This document shows positions 10,063 to 21,180 of a stretch of DNA of 64,000 nucleotides, piece by piece; the first letter of the stretch is position 1; every line of letters begins with the position of its first letter. Under the pieces are notes generated by a model. It did not search any database. It was not told the DNA's origin and worked only from the letters and a program-made list of their open reading frames with translations. The position numbers were made by a program, and so were the translations under genes. This stretch comes from Linum tenue (taxonomy: Eukaryota; Streptophyta; Magnoliopsida; Malpighiales; Linaceae): assembly GCA_946122785.1 (NCBI GenBank), contig CAMGYJ010000002.1, positions 38,714,495 to 38,778,494 of the forward strand. The letters are read 5' to 3'.

Positions 10063-11676
10063 TCAAAGATTAGAGCATTTAGGTACCCAGTAGCTTTTGG
10101 GTACTGATTTTTTAAGTTTTTGTTTCTTGAAACAATAATATTCCAAATGTCCTGTTTTCCTACAGAAGTGGCATCTGTATATTATAGGGTATTTCTTAGG
10201 CACTTTGTTAATCATAGGCATAAAATGGCGAGAATTAAGGAATGCAGGTTTTTGATTGTATGAGTGAGATGCAAGTTTTGTCTTTAAGAGTTCATTTTCA
10301 TCTGTAAGTGTCATAATCCTGCTGTTTAGTGAGGTATTCAACTCATTTTGACAAGTAATCGAGTAGTTTAATTTATCTATCTCTTTATTTTTCAGTTGCA
10401 GTTCAGACATTATCAGACAATACTTGCTTTTCAAGAGGCTGCATTCTTTTTGTAGATTGGATAAAGCATGTAGAAATTCAGAGTTGGATCTAGGTTCATC
10501 ATTCAATTCAGAGTCAGAGTCAGAGATTACCTGATGACCAAAGCTGGTTTCCTCACGATCAGAGTTGGAATGATTTGAGGTGAATGCCATATATGCAAGA
10601 TTTCCATTTGAATCTGAGTCATCTGAACTCAGATCACTCCAAGAAGCTGCAAGAGCCTTTTCCCTAGACTTAAAAGGATACTTAGATCTTATATGTCCAG
10701 TTTTTCCACATTTATAGCAAATTGTTGATTCATTCACTGGCTTTTCTTCCTTGTTTTCTTGATTAAATTTCTCAAGAAAGGATTGTTTTTTAGATGTACC
10801 AGAAAATTTCTCACTTGGAGCTTTACTGTCAATGTCTCTTTTATTAGAAAAGTTGTTTGAAGTTCCATAATTTGCTCTTTTTAGTTTGTGATCTCTCTTA
10901 AATTTCATCATTTTGTGAAAGCGTTTTCCAAGAAGTGCTAATTCATTTTCAAAGTCATCATCTAATTCATCCTCAGAGTCAAAGTAATAATCTTGAGCTT
11001 TAGACTTAAAAGCAATGTTTTTTCGTCTTCTGTTATCATCTTTGTTCATTTGATTAATAACTTCTTCATGACTTAGCAATGACCCAATAAGCTTTTCAAC
11101 AGAAAGAGTTGTCAGATCACGAGCTTCCTCTATTGCAGTTCGTTTAGGCATCCATTCACGAGGTAAGGATCTAAGTATTTTTCTAACAAGTTCTTTACTT
11201 GAAAATTGTCTTCCTAATCCTTTCAATCTATTGATTAGGTCGTTAAAACGCTTATACATTTCAGAAATGGGTTCACCAGAAAACATTTCAAATCCTTCAT
11301 ATTCATTTAGGAGAACATCAATTCGAGTTTCCCTTACCTCAGACGTACCTTCGTGAGTGGTTTGGAGGGCTTCCCAGATTTCTTTTGCTGATTCGCATCT
11401 GGCGACTTGGCTTCGTTCGTCTGGGCTGAGAGCTGAGAAGAGGATGTGCATGGCTCTTGAGTCGAGCTGCGCCGAGATTTTTTGATCATCATTCCAGCTT
11501 CCTTCATCATCTTCATCCATTTCGATTGGCCCTTCTCGAACAATTTTCCAGAGGTCGCTGTCGACGCCCCGAAGATACAAACGCATCCTTTTCTTCCAGA
11601 CCGTGAAGTCTGACCCATCGAACCAGGGAGGATTCGTGTTGCCAGAGTATCCAGCAGAAGAAGAAGATCCAGCCAT
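10063..11676 (-). CDS. gag: Copia Gag nucleocapsid polyprotein
   Basis: A 537-aa Gag starting MAGSSSS shortly after the primer site. Residues 10-200 carry the plant Copia Gag core (NPPWFDGSDFTVWKKRM, later LLSHEE). A charged middle is followed by zinc knuckles. The first, at C320, C323 and H328, has Tyr at 333 where Cys is needed, so CX2CX4HX4C is broken by a single-base change. The second (C502 to C515, CHFCRKTGHLEYYC) is complete. Residues 400-480 are Leu/Lys-rich and look coiled coil. The frame ends at a UGA (10063-10065) followed in frame by AAA TTG and then pol. Gag would form the particle and package the RNA. Confidence 0.93.
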   Translation of the reverse strand: MAGSSSSAGYSGNTNPPWFDGSDFTVWKKRMRLYLRGVDSDLWKIVREGPIEMDEDDEGSWNDDQKISAQLDSRAMHILFSALSPDERSQVARCESAKEIWEALQTTHEGTSEVRETRIDVLLNEYEGFEMFSGEPISEMYKRFNDLINRLKGLGRQFSSKELVRKILRSLPREWMPKRTAIEEARDLTTLSVEKLIGSLLSHEEVINQMNKDDNRRRKNIAFKSKAQDYYFDSEDELDDDFENELALLGKRFHKMMKFKRDHKLKRANYGTSNNFSNKRDIDSKAPSEKFSGTSKKQSFLEKFNQENKEEKPVNESTICYKCGKTGHIRSKYPFKSREKALAASWSDLSSDDSDSNGNLAYMAFTSNHSNSDREETSFGHQVISDSDSELNDEPRSNSEFLHALSNLQKECSLLKSKYCLIMSELQLKNKEIDKLNYSITCQNELNTSLNSRIMTLTDENELLKTKLASHSYNQKPAFLNSRHFMPMINKVPKKYPIIYRCHFCRKTGHLEYYCFKKQKLKKSVPKSYWVPKCSNL

Positions 11677-11715
11677 TGAGAACCTTGAGGACGTTAATCC
11701 AGTTACAAGGAACCG

Positions 11716-11727
11716 GCTCTGATACCA
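11716..11727 (-). other. Copia primer-binding site (initiator Met-tRNA type)
   Basis: The minus strand reads TGGTATCAGAGC two bases after the end of the 5' LTR, the standard plant Met-tRNA complement used to prime first-strand synthesis. Confidence 0.95.
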
Positions 11728-11729
11728 AT

Positions 11730-12362
11730 TGAGATTTCAGGCTGGGAGAGGAAACGTTTTTTGTGTTTAGGATTTTGGAGGATGAGTCACAGAATGACTG
11801 AATAATACGAAGATAGATTAACTAACAAGAGTCATTCTGCAGTCATTATGTCTGCGATTTTGGAAACAAAGATCGAAAGAAAGAAACGAAAAGAAACTCG
11901 ACCAGAAGTATGGTCGATCAACAAAGATCCTGAACAATCTTCCCACTTCCTATCTACCCAGAATCTATCTCTATAGATAAGAAGACTGAAGATGAACAAA
12001 AACCCGAACCCTTGACAGCTCAATGATTTCACAATTCAAGCTGCAACCGTTAATCTTCTCATGATCTTTTGAGGTCTTTAAAAAGGGCTGAGGATTCGGA
12101 CCGTTGTGGCTGTAGGTGTGCTTTTGACAAGCACAAGATCGTAGGAGAGCTTGTTCTTGGCAAAAGGAGGTTCTGTGTCTTTTGAGAATGGAGGAGGAAG
12201 GCGATTCTGGAGGATAAGGCTGATTCACGAAGACAGCTCCAGGCCTTATCTTCATCCGGCGTCGTATGCGTCCAGCGGCGTCGTTTGTTGAAGAGATGAA
12301 TCGTTTGGTGAAGCGGCGTCGTTTTGTATGTTGGAGAGCAGGAGCTGACTTTTCGTCTCACA
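11730..12362 (-). repeat. Copia 5' LTR
   Basis: Same length as the left LTR, with about seven substitutions. It carries the element's promoter in the minus direction, although I could not pick a convincing TATA box. Confidence 0.95.
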
Positions 12363-12367
12363 TTCTT

Positions 12368-12745
12368 GTCATTGTTGAGGTTGATTTAGGGTCAGAAAAT
12401 GTTAGAGATTTTGACTTTGCTTGAATGGGAAAGAAGAAGTAGGAAGGAGCTTCACTTTCAGATCAACTTCTTAGTTTTTACTTTGGGCTTGACATGTAAT
12501 GAATAAGCCCAACGAAATAAACACTTGAAAATAGAACACCTAAGTTGGTTTAATTTAGTTGGGCTCCGATTTACTTAAGCCCAGCAGAATCCATTTTGGA
12601 CTTAAGCTCAATTGTTTCTTCTTCCTTAGAACTGAGTGAAACCGTCCTGTCGGATATTATCAGACTTTGATCCGCGATGGGTTAGGTATTACCCGACTTT
12701 CAATAGTGTCAGGTTGTGCATGGGTATCTACTTCTCACTCGCCTT
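12368..12745. other. No recognisable gene
   Basis: AT-rich sequence between the Copia element and the next MITE. It contains several AGCCCA/TGGGCT words of the kind found near plant promoters, but no supported gene. Confidence 0.4.
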
Positions 12746-12753
12746 GTTCCATC

Positions 12754-13208
12754 TAGGGATGACAATTTCGACCTGACCTGTTTTGCCCGATCTGTCTGGC
12801 TTGTTTTGGGGTGGGTCCGACCCGACCCGTAGGCGGGGCGGGCATGGGTACTCTCATCGACCCGAACTGCCCTGGTCCGCCCCATTCTCAACCCGTTCAT
12901 GCCTAAATTACATTTAATCTTAGTCAAATTACTTAAGATTTTTCTTTTATTACATAATATTTTAGCTAAAATTGTAAATTAGCGAAAAAATCAAATTCGC
13001 CAATAATTTCACTACATCTATCATAATATGGATTGTTTCTTGGTCTTATAATGAAATTAACGAATATTTCTTATGTTTTCCATATAAATTGCATACCCAT
13101 TAGGTCGACCTGCCCCAATCCGCGATCCATGATAAATTACCCGACCTGCAACCGGGCGGGTATGGGTATCATGATACCCGCCCCGGACCTACCCCATTGC
13201 CATTCTCA
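12754..13208. mobile_element. hAT-type MITE, ACCCGCCC family, copy 1
   Basis: 455 bp, beginning TAGGGATGACAATTTCG and ending ATTGCCATTCTCA, with a perfect 8-bp target duplication GTTCCATC at 12746-12753 and 13209-13216. Ends are rich in ACCCG/CGGGT words and the centre is AT-rich. The same family occurs inverted at 63461-63901. Non-coding. Confidence 0.92.
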
Positions 13209-13216
13209 GTTCCATC

Positions 13217-13825
13217 CCATCCTTTTTTTTGGCCATTTTTTGTTTCCAATTTTTTACAATATCTATTCATATTTATCATATTTTGACTTTTTTCAACTAG
13301 TTAGACTTGATTTTCCAACTAGTTAAACTCAATTACCCATTATATAAGTACTAATTTTCATTCATAAAGTGTTTTCTCTTCATTTTATAAAAAAAAAATA
13401 TTATTTTGCTTGTATTTTTTTCAAATAACATGTTAGAGTGAGACGATTCGCCTCACCTTGTACCCGCCCTAACCTGCGCTTGGTGCGGAGCTGATATGAA
13501 TATTGAAATACCCGCCCTACCCGCCTCTTTGTCATTACTAGAGTCAAGGGAAGCAGAGAAACATAGCATATGCAAGTAGGTTGAGAACTGAAAGAAGGCA
13601 ACGGAAAATGAATAGGAACACTAGGTTTTTAACATGGTTCCGTAATTACAGGTCATTCCACGTCCCGAAAACTATTCCGGAGACTTTTTGATATGTTTTT
13701 TCCTATTGAAAAAGAAAAAATTGTCGCAGCCCCTTCCACTGTGCACATAGACACAGATCACTGCACATCGTGATTGAGATTATACCCTGGAGCGGGAGTG
13801 GGTGTGGGCGTGAGTTTGGTGAGGT
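13217..13825. other. No recognisable gene
   Basis: It includes CCCGCCC-rich debris near 13430-13530 resembling the neighbouring MITE family, and a short poly-A tract. No frame or RNA gene is supported. Confidence 0.4.
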
Positions 13826-13833
13826 CTCATTGG

Positions 13834-14639
13834 TAGGGGTGTTCAAACGGTTTGGTTACCATGGTAACCGTTTTAACCGGTACTATTTGGATAATTTGGT
13901 TTGGTTAATTTGGATAATTGGTTTGGTTTGGTTAAAGTTTTTAGCTTGTTTGGTTTACGTGGTTTGGTTTGGTTTCAGACACTCCTAACCAGTCAAACCA
14001 AATTAACCAGTTAAGTAATTAGTCATATATCTAACATATATTATATACACATACTTAATACTTTGCATAACCACTCAAGAGTTAACGTTCATCCCTTTTA
14101 GACTCATAAAATATAAAGCTCAATATTGCTCATATAGTGTATATTTGTATATGTAAAATGTAGACCACAACATATGGACGCCTAATTTAGATAATTATCA
14201 TACATTATGATGGATGAAAACATGAAAGGAAGGTCATTTCCAGCCTATGATAATTGCTAAGAGACTAAGTCAATTTACCCATACCATTGTCATAAATTTT
14301 TGTTAGGTGAATACTTCTATACTAATCGTAAGATAATTGTCTTAGTTGCATGTATTTTTGTTAAGGGTCAACTATAACTACGTGTTGGTTGTTATGTTTT
14401 ATTCATTATATAAATTGCGAATTGTTGCATTAACCGGAAAATTTTTATCGTCAATGATAATGTGATTTTAAATTGGTTAATTTGGTTAACCAATTAACCA
14501 AACCGATTAAACTTTAGTTTGGTTAATTTGATTGTTGTATTAGTTTGGACGGTTTGGTTGTGATATTATATTCCATGGTTAATGGAATTTAGCCTTATTT
14601 GGTTTGGTTATAACCATGGTAACCATTTGAACACCCCTA
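13834..14639. mobile_element. hAT-type non-autonomous element, intact reference copy
   Basis: 806 bp with inverted ends TAGGGGTGTTCAAACGG and the complement of CATTTGAACACCCCTA, followed inward by GGTTACCATGGTAACC palindromes. The 8-bp target duplication CTCATTGG is perfect (13826-13833 and 14640-14647). There is no transposase frame. The same family is represented by the old nested copy at 431-3780. Confidence 0.93.
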
Positions 14640-14800
14640 CTCATTGGGATCAAATTAAGCTTGGTGGCAGGGTTGGGATGGGACTGGCAGTTTCTCTCAT
14701 TCTTCTGGAGGTGGTCGTGTCTCATTGGGATCAGACTAAGCTTGGTGGCAGGGTTAGGATGGGACCGGGAGTTTCTCTCATTTTTATGGAATTTGGTTGC
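14640..14800. repeat. Tandem duplication, 81-bp unit
   Basis: Units beginning CTCATTGGGATCA at 14640 and 14721 share AAGCTTGGTGGCAGGGTT and TTTCTCTCAT. The hAT element inserted at the start of the first unit. The frame is open across both units, but the product is unknown. Confidence 0.8.
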
Positions 14801-15173
14801 TTGGTAGCTCTTCCTCGGTGAATCGCTATTTGCCGCCCGTCCTTTTACTATTTGCCGCCCGTAGTTACAAAAAATATGACGAATTTGCCCCTTCTCTAAT
14901 TTAAACCCTAAACCTATCTATCCCCAACCCTCCCTCCCAAACATGGCCGCCGGCCACCTGTAAAATCTCCGCCGCCGGCCACTATAAACAACCTCCGCCG
15001 CCAACAACTTCTCACCTTCTGGCGCTGAGAGGAGACGACCCAAGAAGGGTAAAACTCAGGAACCAGCAGCTGTCTAGAATCCTCAACCGTCATTCTCGCA
15101 AAAGCCGCCACCGTCGCCGCCTGAAACCAGCCAAATCAATGAGCACCCACATCACGAAATTGCCAAAGTTCTC

Positions 15174-15296
15174 GGTCCGCCGTCGGGATTCGGACGGGGT
15201 CCGCCGCCGGGAGTCGGACGGGGTCCGCCGCCGGGAGTCGGACGGGGTCCGCCGCCGGGAGTCGGACGGGGTCCGCCGCCGGCAAGAGTCGGACGG
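15174..15296. repeat. 24-bp GC-rich minisatellite, five units (left arm)
   Basis: The unit is close to GGTCCGCCGCCGGGAGTCGG plus ACGG, repeated about five times, the first and last degenerate. It translates as a run of RRRESDGV. The matching right-arm array suggests it belongs to the TIR, not to a gene. Confidence 0.9.
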
Positions 15297-16384
15297 AGTT
15301 AAATTTTTTTTTTTTTGGTAATACAGATTAATTTTTCTTTAATATTATTTAAGATTGTTATCAATTGGAAACAGAAAAATGGATTATGATAATAATTGAC
15401 AACAAAATCAATCTTTCCTTAATTCTACCAACGGAATTAGGGGAACCAAAATTTAATAATTAATTACCTATTTTAATAGTAGTAGGTGATTTTAATTTAA
15501 TCACTTAAGGTATTTTTTTTATTTTTTGCGTAACGGATCCAAAAATAACGGATCCAAAAAGAAGGGTTTGACCCAGATTAGGATTTGACTTAATTAATAT
15601 TAAATATTTTATTAAATACCAAAATTTTTCTAATTAACCCATACATATATCTATTCCTCTAATTAACGTCCTACGGTAATTATGGAAATAATTAAATATA
15701 GTAATTAGTTCCCCAATTAACATCCCTAATTAACCCACGTCTAGGTTCAATTCCCTAATTGACACGACTAAGCCCATCAAAAGGAAATTTTTTATTATTA
15801 AAGACAATCCAAAAAATATTACTTAATGAAACAATACGTGAGTATGGGTTAACTTAATGATAAAATTATAGATATATTATTTTAATATATGGTTTGACCG
15901 GATTATAGATTAATGAGATTAGTATTTGATCAATAGTATAATGATATAATTAGTAAATTAGGTATATTCGTTAACTTATACAAAGAAGCAAAGCATCTCT
16001 TTCCCAATGTACATCTTCTATCCCTCCCAAACCCTAAACCCTTATTCCAACAAAATAGTTAACCGGAACCTCAATCCATTCATTCCTACTACGACATTGT
16101 TTTAGAAGCAAAATCATCTCTACCACCACTAACAACATTTGTTCACATCATTGAAATACGCGTAGTAGGCTCAAGAAACACCTCGTTACGATCCACGAAG
16201 CCTCCAAAAACTAAGAAGGAAATTTCAACACTATTCATCTTTTTTTTATCGGGACATTAAATCGAGAAACGGTTGATTCCACCATAATCCTCTCCACATT
16301 TTAAGGGATCGGTGAGGGTTTCAACCATTTTTCATGTCCATGTCTCTAGTAATTGCGAAAAGACACTACAAGAAAACTCACTTT

Positions 16385-16930
16385 CAGCGACGAAATAAGT
16401 CGTCGCTAAAAGGCCAAAAAGTCGTCGCAAAAGGGATCACCGACGAAAAATGGCGTCGCAAAAGATGGTTAAGAGTCGTCGCGTATACAGCGTCGCAGAA
16501 AGATCTGCGACGGAAATATCTTGCTTCGTCGCGAATGAACATAGTCGTCGCTGAAAATTTGATACTTCAGCAATGAAAACGTCGTCGCCGAAGATACATC
16601 TTGCGACGACTCTATGCCGTTGCAGAAAGGGAAATTTTTTGCGACGAAGTGGTCGTCGCAGAAATTTACATTTCCTGACGGAGTACACCGTCGCAGTAGG
16701 TTTCGGATAATCTGCGACGATGGCTTTCATCGCCGTTACCATTCGTTCCAGCAACGAATATACTTTGTTGTCGCGAAATAGCCGTATCTGCGATGGGCGG
16801 TTTCGTTGCAGATTGCATCTTTCTGCGACGGGTGAGTTCATTGCAGATTGTAAAATCTTTCTGCGACGATGAGTGGTCGTTGCTAATGTTAATACATGTT
16901 TTTGCAATGAAATAATCCGTCGCTGAAACT
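16385..16930. repeat. CACTA left subterminal repeat region
   Basis: Dense direct and inverted copies of GTCGTCGC/GCGACGA-type words at 20-40 bp spacing, typical of CACTA transposase-binding zones. The 156-codon minus frame over it (16437-16907) is a by-product of the repeats. Confidence 0.88.
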
Positions 16931-17688
16931 AAAAAAAAATTCTCCAAGTTTTTCCTGAATTATTTCCTGCTTCAGTTTTACTTATAGAGCACAATAAAGG
17001 ACTCTGCTGTGTAAAATGAGCACCATTCAAGTCATTCTTTCATAGTACACTATATATATATATATATATACTTGCCCAAATATGGCACTCCAACACAGAT
17101 TCATACATTACCTACTACTAGCTAGTTTGCATCTCATTCACCAATAAAACATAAACATTGACAGTATGATGAGTAGCTCTAAATACATATTACTGTGCAT
17201 ATCATAACATCAATGAAGCACTACTTGTTCATGCTCACGAATCAATATCATTGTCCATGGCCAAAATGTCAATGCTAGTTGATAACCTGCATAAACATTT
17301 CAATCAACAAAAAGTGTCAAGTTATTATGATAGCTTAGGTATATGAAAACAACATTCAAAAAGTTAAAAATACAATTAAGAGAGATTCCCTTACCAAAAT
17401 TCTAGGTTAGGTTAGCTAAGCCTTTCTCCTTAAGCTATTGTGCACCCAAAATACTAAACACATGTACGATAATCTGCATTAAAACCCAATCAAGAAAGGC
17501 ACGGTTACTACATCAATAGCTTGGGGCACATTGATCCCAAAAGATAATCAAAAAGCATGTTATGATTTCATAATACTACTCATGCTCAAGCACTGAAACA
17601 ACAATTTATTCAACCTTTGCCTCCTATTTTTGGCAGCCCATGGGAAACCCAAAATGATTGAACTATGAAAGGAACAAAATTTGCAGCT
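16931..17688. other. CACTA interior without gene
   Basis: AT-rich sequence including a short (TA)n run near 17050-17070. No coding sequence is recognised. Confidence 0.5.
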
Positions 17689-17898
17689 TTAGGGGAATTC
17701 AAAATGGGCAATTCCATTAATCATCAAGTGGGCAAAAACTCCTTGAATGGGTTCCTTATAGACGTTTAAACAACTTTTGTAGGGGCAATAAATATCATTG
17801 TCATGACCAATATGTTCCTCTACAAAACTTATGAAAGATCTAACACCTTCAATGTAATCTACGCTAAATTTCTTCTTTCTCATCCAAGACTTGTCCAT
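17689..17898 (-). pseudogene. CACTA transposase-associated domain fragment
   Basis: A 69-aa minus-strand frame beginning MDKSWMRKKKFS, then YIEGVRSFISFVEEH and YCPYKSCLN. It matches the N-terminal transposase-associated domain (PF13963-like) found at the start of plant CACTA transposases: MD.SWM, a helix, a Cys pair, and HL...GI..F. Most of the transposase that should follow is missing, leaving intron-like AT-rich sequence. The domain lies inside a verified CACTA element in an orientation consistent with it, so the identification is firm although the protein is not functional. Confidence 0.82.
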
Positions 17899-19889
17899 CC
17901 TAGTATAACAATCTTGTTAGACTCCAATTATCGAATAAGTAAAGGTTAAAGTGAAAGGAAATGGGGAAAAACCTCTAGTTAGCAATCTGGTACCTTTGAC
18001 AGCCTTGTCCCCTCTGACCAAATTGGTGACTTGAAATCCTAATCCATCAAATTGAACAACAAATCAAATATTAATACATAAACTGGAGGATACAGATATC
18101 TCATAAAAACAATCTTTGTACAAGCAAGGAAACACGGTAAACAAGATCCCATATAAACAATCATGATATCCTCTATTTCCAAACTTGCAATTTATTATAA
18201 ATTACATACCAAACAAACAATGATTAAACACAACTTAAATAGTAGTAGCCAGTACCGAATCACAATAAGAACCAAATGGGGAAATTAAATCGGTCTCTTG
18301 TCTCATTTGCTTTCTACTCTATGTTATTGATGACTCTGTCCTCGACTTTAGGCTTGGTTGTCTCATATGCTGATTTTCTCTTGTTTGTCAGATGGTTCAA
18401 ATCTTGTGAACCGTCACTAACTGAACATCATAAATGACAATTTTCATAGTGAATTGGAAAAGATGAATAAAAAATTCGAAACCATGTCAATGGTACTACT
18501 GATTCTCGCCAATTCTGAAGTAAACGTTTCCATCGCCCATTCTACTCTTATAGTATAACATCTGTGGTCTTGATTTTCCTTATGTGAGTAGTCCTGGGTA
18601 CATCTAATCAAACTTAAATAGACCTATGCAGGGAGGGCATCTACTTATGAAATGGGCATACAGTACATACAACAAGAAATGTTTGGAAGTATATCTAGTT
18701 GTACCTACACATGTCATAGCCCAAAATTATGTGTCCAAAAATAGCAGTGCCACCAAAACATCCCAACTCCACGTGTCTCCCTTCCTCCTCCTTCCCATAT
18801 ACTACTTGTGCCCCCATTAATCCCTTCCTCTCACCACGTAACCCCACATATCTCTCTTCCTCCACCTTTCATTACACTGCTTGTAGCGCCCCATTAGTCC
18901 CTTTCTCTCATACTAAGATTGGCAAAGTAGTAAAAGAGTTTCATTCTAGCCATTCATGTTGGTTTTGCTCTACTGCATGATAAGAATATACAGAAAGGGA
19001 GGAGACCCGCCATGCCGATGAGAAAGAGAAGACACCCATCACAACTTGGATGAAACCACACATTGACTTGGCGGAGTAAAAAAGGGTTAGGTTTGTGTTC
19101 GGTTTACCTGTTTAATTATGGGTTCAGTATGGTTAGTAGATTATGCATTGGCTTCTCTGTCACATAACTCATTTGGATTTTATGGCAACAACTATTCAAT
19201 TTCACTTTAGGGTTCTAATTATAGTTGTGTTTTAGGACAGATTGAACAAAATATAGCTAGGATTTGCAGTGTTCCTATTCATCTACAGCTGCTACTGATA
19301 TGTTCATGCGAAGAACAACTACTGCCCTCACACCATTTTCTAAATTGGATGGATCGCTAGCCATTAGAGATAGAGAGTGATTACACGATGAAGATAGAAA
19401 TCCATACCTAAACTCTTGAACTCGCGAGATGGAGCAGCTAACCGACAGAGAGAATCGAACAACAACAGGTAACGAGCAGAGGGACAGATTATAGGATTCC
19501 AGTCGATGCAAAGAAGCCGACCGCAACGCAGGGAAAATAGACGAGCAGTGGATGGAAGTCGCCGGCAAAGTAGGGGAGTTTATGCGCGGAAATGGTCGGG
19601 CACCATTGTGGTAAAGGGCAAGCTTGATTTTGGGGAGAAGTTTTAGGGTTCGAAGTCCAGGAAGAGAATGAAGAGAGGATGGAGAACAGAATGCATCGCA
19701 CTTTCGGGGATGCCAAAGTCGGAAAGTGGGTATCAGAACGGCCCCGTATTTGGATTCCACAATAAGATAAAATATTATTTAAATAAAAATTGTGCAAAAT
19801 TTATTAAAAGGAAAGAATGAACCCAACTCGAAACGCATAGAGTATCTCCAAAATATCTCCAATATCTGGTAAAAAAAGATCCCTAACCT
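17899..19889. other. CACTA interior, no intact gene
   Basis: Contains intron-like AT-rich sequence and Ser/Leu-rich short frames (for example 19275-19760 minus, 161 codons) that I cannot assign. Could include captured host promoter sequence; nothing is supported. Confidence 0.4.
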
Positions 19890-20270
19890 TTCTACAACGA
19901 TAGATAATCGTCGCAATATATATACAAACATCTGCGACGCCAATTAATCATTGCAAAATGTTTCATTTTCAAAATTCTGCGACGCAAGGAAGTCGTCGCA
20001 GAATATCTCCATACATTCTGCAACGGCCAACCATCGTCGCAAAATATCTCCGAACATTCTCCGACGAATTAATTCGTCGTGGAAAAAACAAATATCGTCG
20101 CAAAACTCTCTAAAAAACATGCCGCTGAACATTGTCATAATGTGCAACGAAAAATAAAATTCGTCGCAGATTGTGCATCTTCTGCAACGGAAAAAAACAA
20201 TTCGTCGGAGATTATGCACTTTCTGCGACGAAATTGTTGTCGTTGCAGTATAATTTGTCGCAGAAGGTGC
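19890..20270. repeat. CACTA right subterminal repeat region
   Basis: Arrays of CTGCGACG/CGTCGCAG words mirror the left end. The overlapping short frames on both strands are artefacts of the repeats. Confidence 0.88.
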
Positions 20271-21107
20271 AGTTTCTTGTAGTGAGATATTTTTGTTCGA
20301 CATTCAACAAGCCACAAAGAGCCCTCTCCAATCCCCGATTCATTGGATAATGTTTGATAAAACGTAGCTTAGGAATGATCTAATTAACTATGAAATTAAT
20401 GTAATTAAAAAAGGTTTAAACAAATTTAATAAGTATTTTATAACCATTCTACATAATTTAAATTAATTATCCATAATTAACCATTTAACATAATTATAGT
20501 TTTTTTGCGTTAAACATACCAACATCTTTCCTAAATAACAATAATTTTCACTTATCCACCGCATAATCCTTTTCTTACTATCATTTAATATAATAATAAA
20601 TTATAATGTTAATCTCTTTCTCCCAGTTTCCCTAATTAACAACCGAGAATTCCTTTAGCTAATTAAATCCTTCATTTTTAATTATATTTTTTGGTAACGG
20701 CCAGATTCCTCTATTTACGTGTTTACCGCTGCTTTTAATTTTTTGTAATTATATACATAATTATTGACAAATACGGTAACGACCATTAATGAATTAATTT
20801 AAGAATCAAACGCGGGGAAAGTGGAAAGATTATCGCAAATTCCAATATGGTGCGAGAGAAGTGGGGTTAACTCATTATTTAATAACTAAACGGTTACAAA
20901 CATAATTAGTTTCCCTTCCTTAATTAACGTTATTCAAAAATAATAATTTGTCAATAATTATTTATTAAATAAATTCCTTATAAACCTCAATCTTTCCCCT
21001 TTCCCACGTTTGACTATAGACTTTCTTCCCTCCCTCTCTCATATTCATAAAAACAATTTGTATAATTAATTGTTTATAAAATAAAAACAGGTCATCAGCG
21101 GCAACTG

Positions 21108-21180
21108 GTCCGACGCCGGCGAGCGGACCCCGTCCGACGCCGGCGAGCGGACCCCAAAATTTCATCCGATGCCGGCGAGC
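21108..21180. repeat. 24-bp GC-rich minisatellite, right arm of Mutator-like element
   Basis: Two full units close to GTCCGACGCCGGCGAGCGGA plus CCCC, and a partial third. Read in complement they match the left-arm unit (GGGGTCCG..CCGG..GTCGGAC), supporting the long-TIR reading of the element. Confidence 0.8.

Larger units (their letters stand above)
4771..12362 (-). mobile_element. Nearly complete Copia LTR retrotransposon with an extra 3' ORF
   Basis: Two 633-bp LTRs (4771-5403 and 11730-12362) flank gag, pol and a third ORF, all on the minus strand. The target duplication TTCTT occurs at 4766-4770 and 12363-12367. A Met-tRNA primer site adjoins the right LTR and a polypurine tract adjoins the left LTR, which fixes the orientation. 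By eye the LTRs differ at about seven sites, so insertion was fairly recent. The order protease, integrase, RT, RNase H is that of Copia. A long Gag with a coiled-coil-like region and an additional ORF after pol point to the SIRE/Maximus-like group. That lineage call is inferred. The only evident lesions are a UGA between gag and pol and one damaged zinc-knuckle residue. Confidence 0.96.
16364..20284 (-). mobile_element. CACTA (En/Spm) transposon, internally deleted
   Basis: The ends are CACTACAAGAAAAC and the complement of TTTCTTGTAGTG, with the 3-bp target duplication AGA at 16361-16363 and 20285-20287. These are diagnostic of the CACTA superfamily. Subterminal arrays of TCGTCGC/GCGACGA words occupy about 550 bp at the left and 400 bp at the right, where transposase would bind. 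Only a fragment of transposase-associated coding sequence remains, on the minus strand. The copy is therefore non-autonomous but structurally mobilisable. Confidence 0.95.

Noticed and set aside
15174..15296. CRISPR-like regular array
   Set aside because: 24-bp units are contiguous with no unique spacers, in a plant transposon arm. It is a minisatellite.
16385..16930. Long ORFs and CRISPR-like regular repeats in the GCGACGA region
   Set aside because: Irregularly spaced words in both orientations lying inside CACTA termini. They are subterminal binding repeats, not genes or CRISPR.
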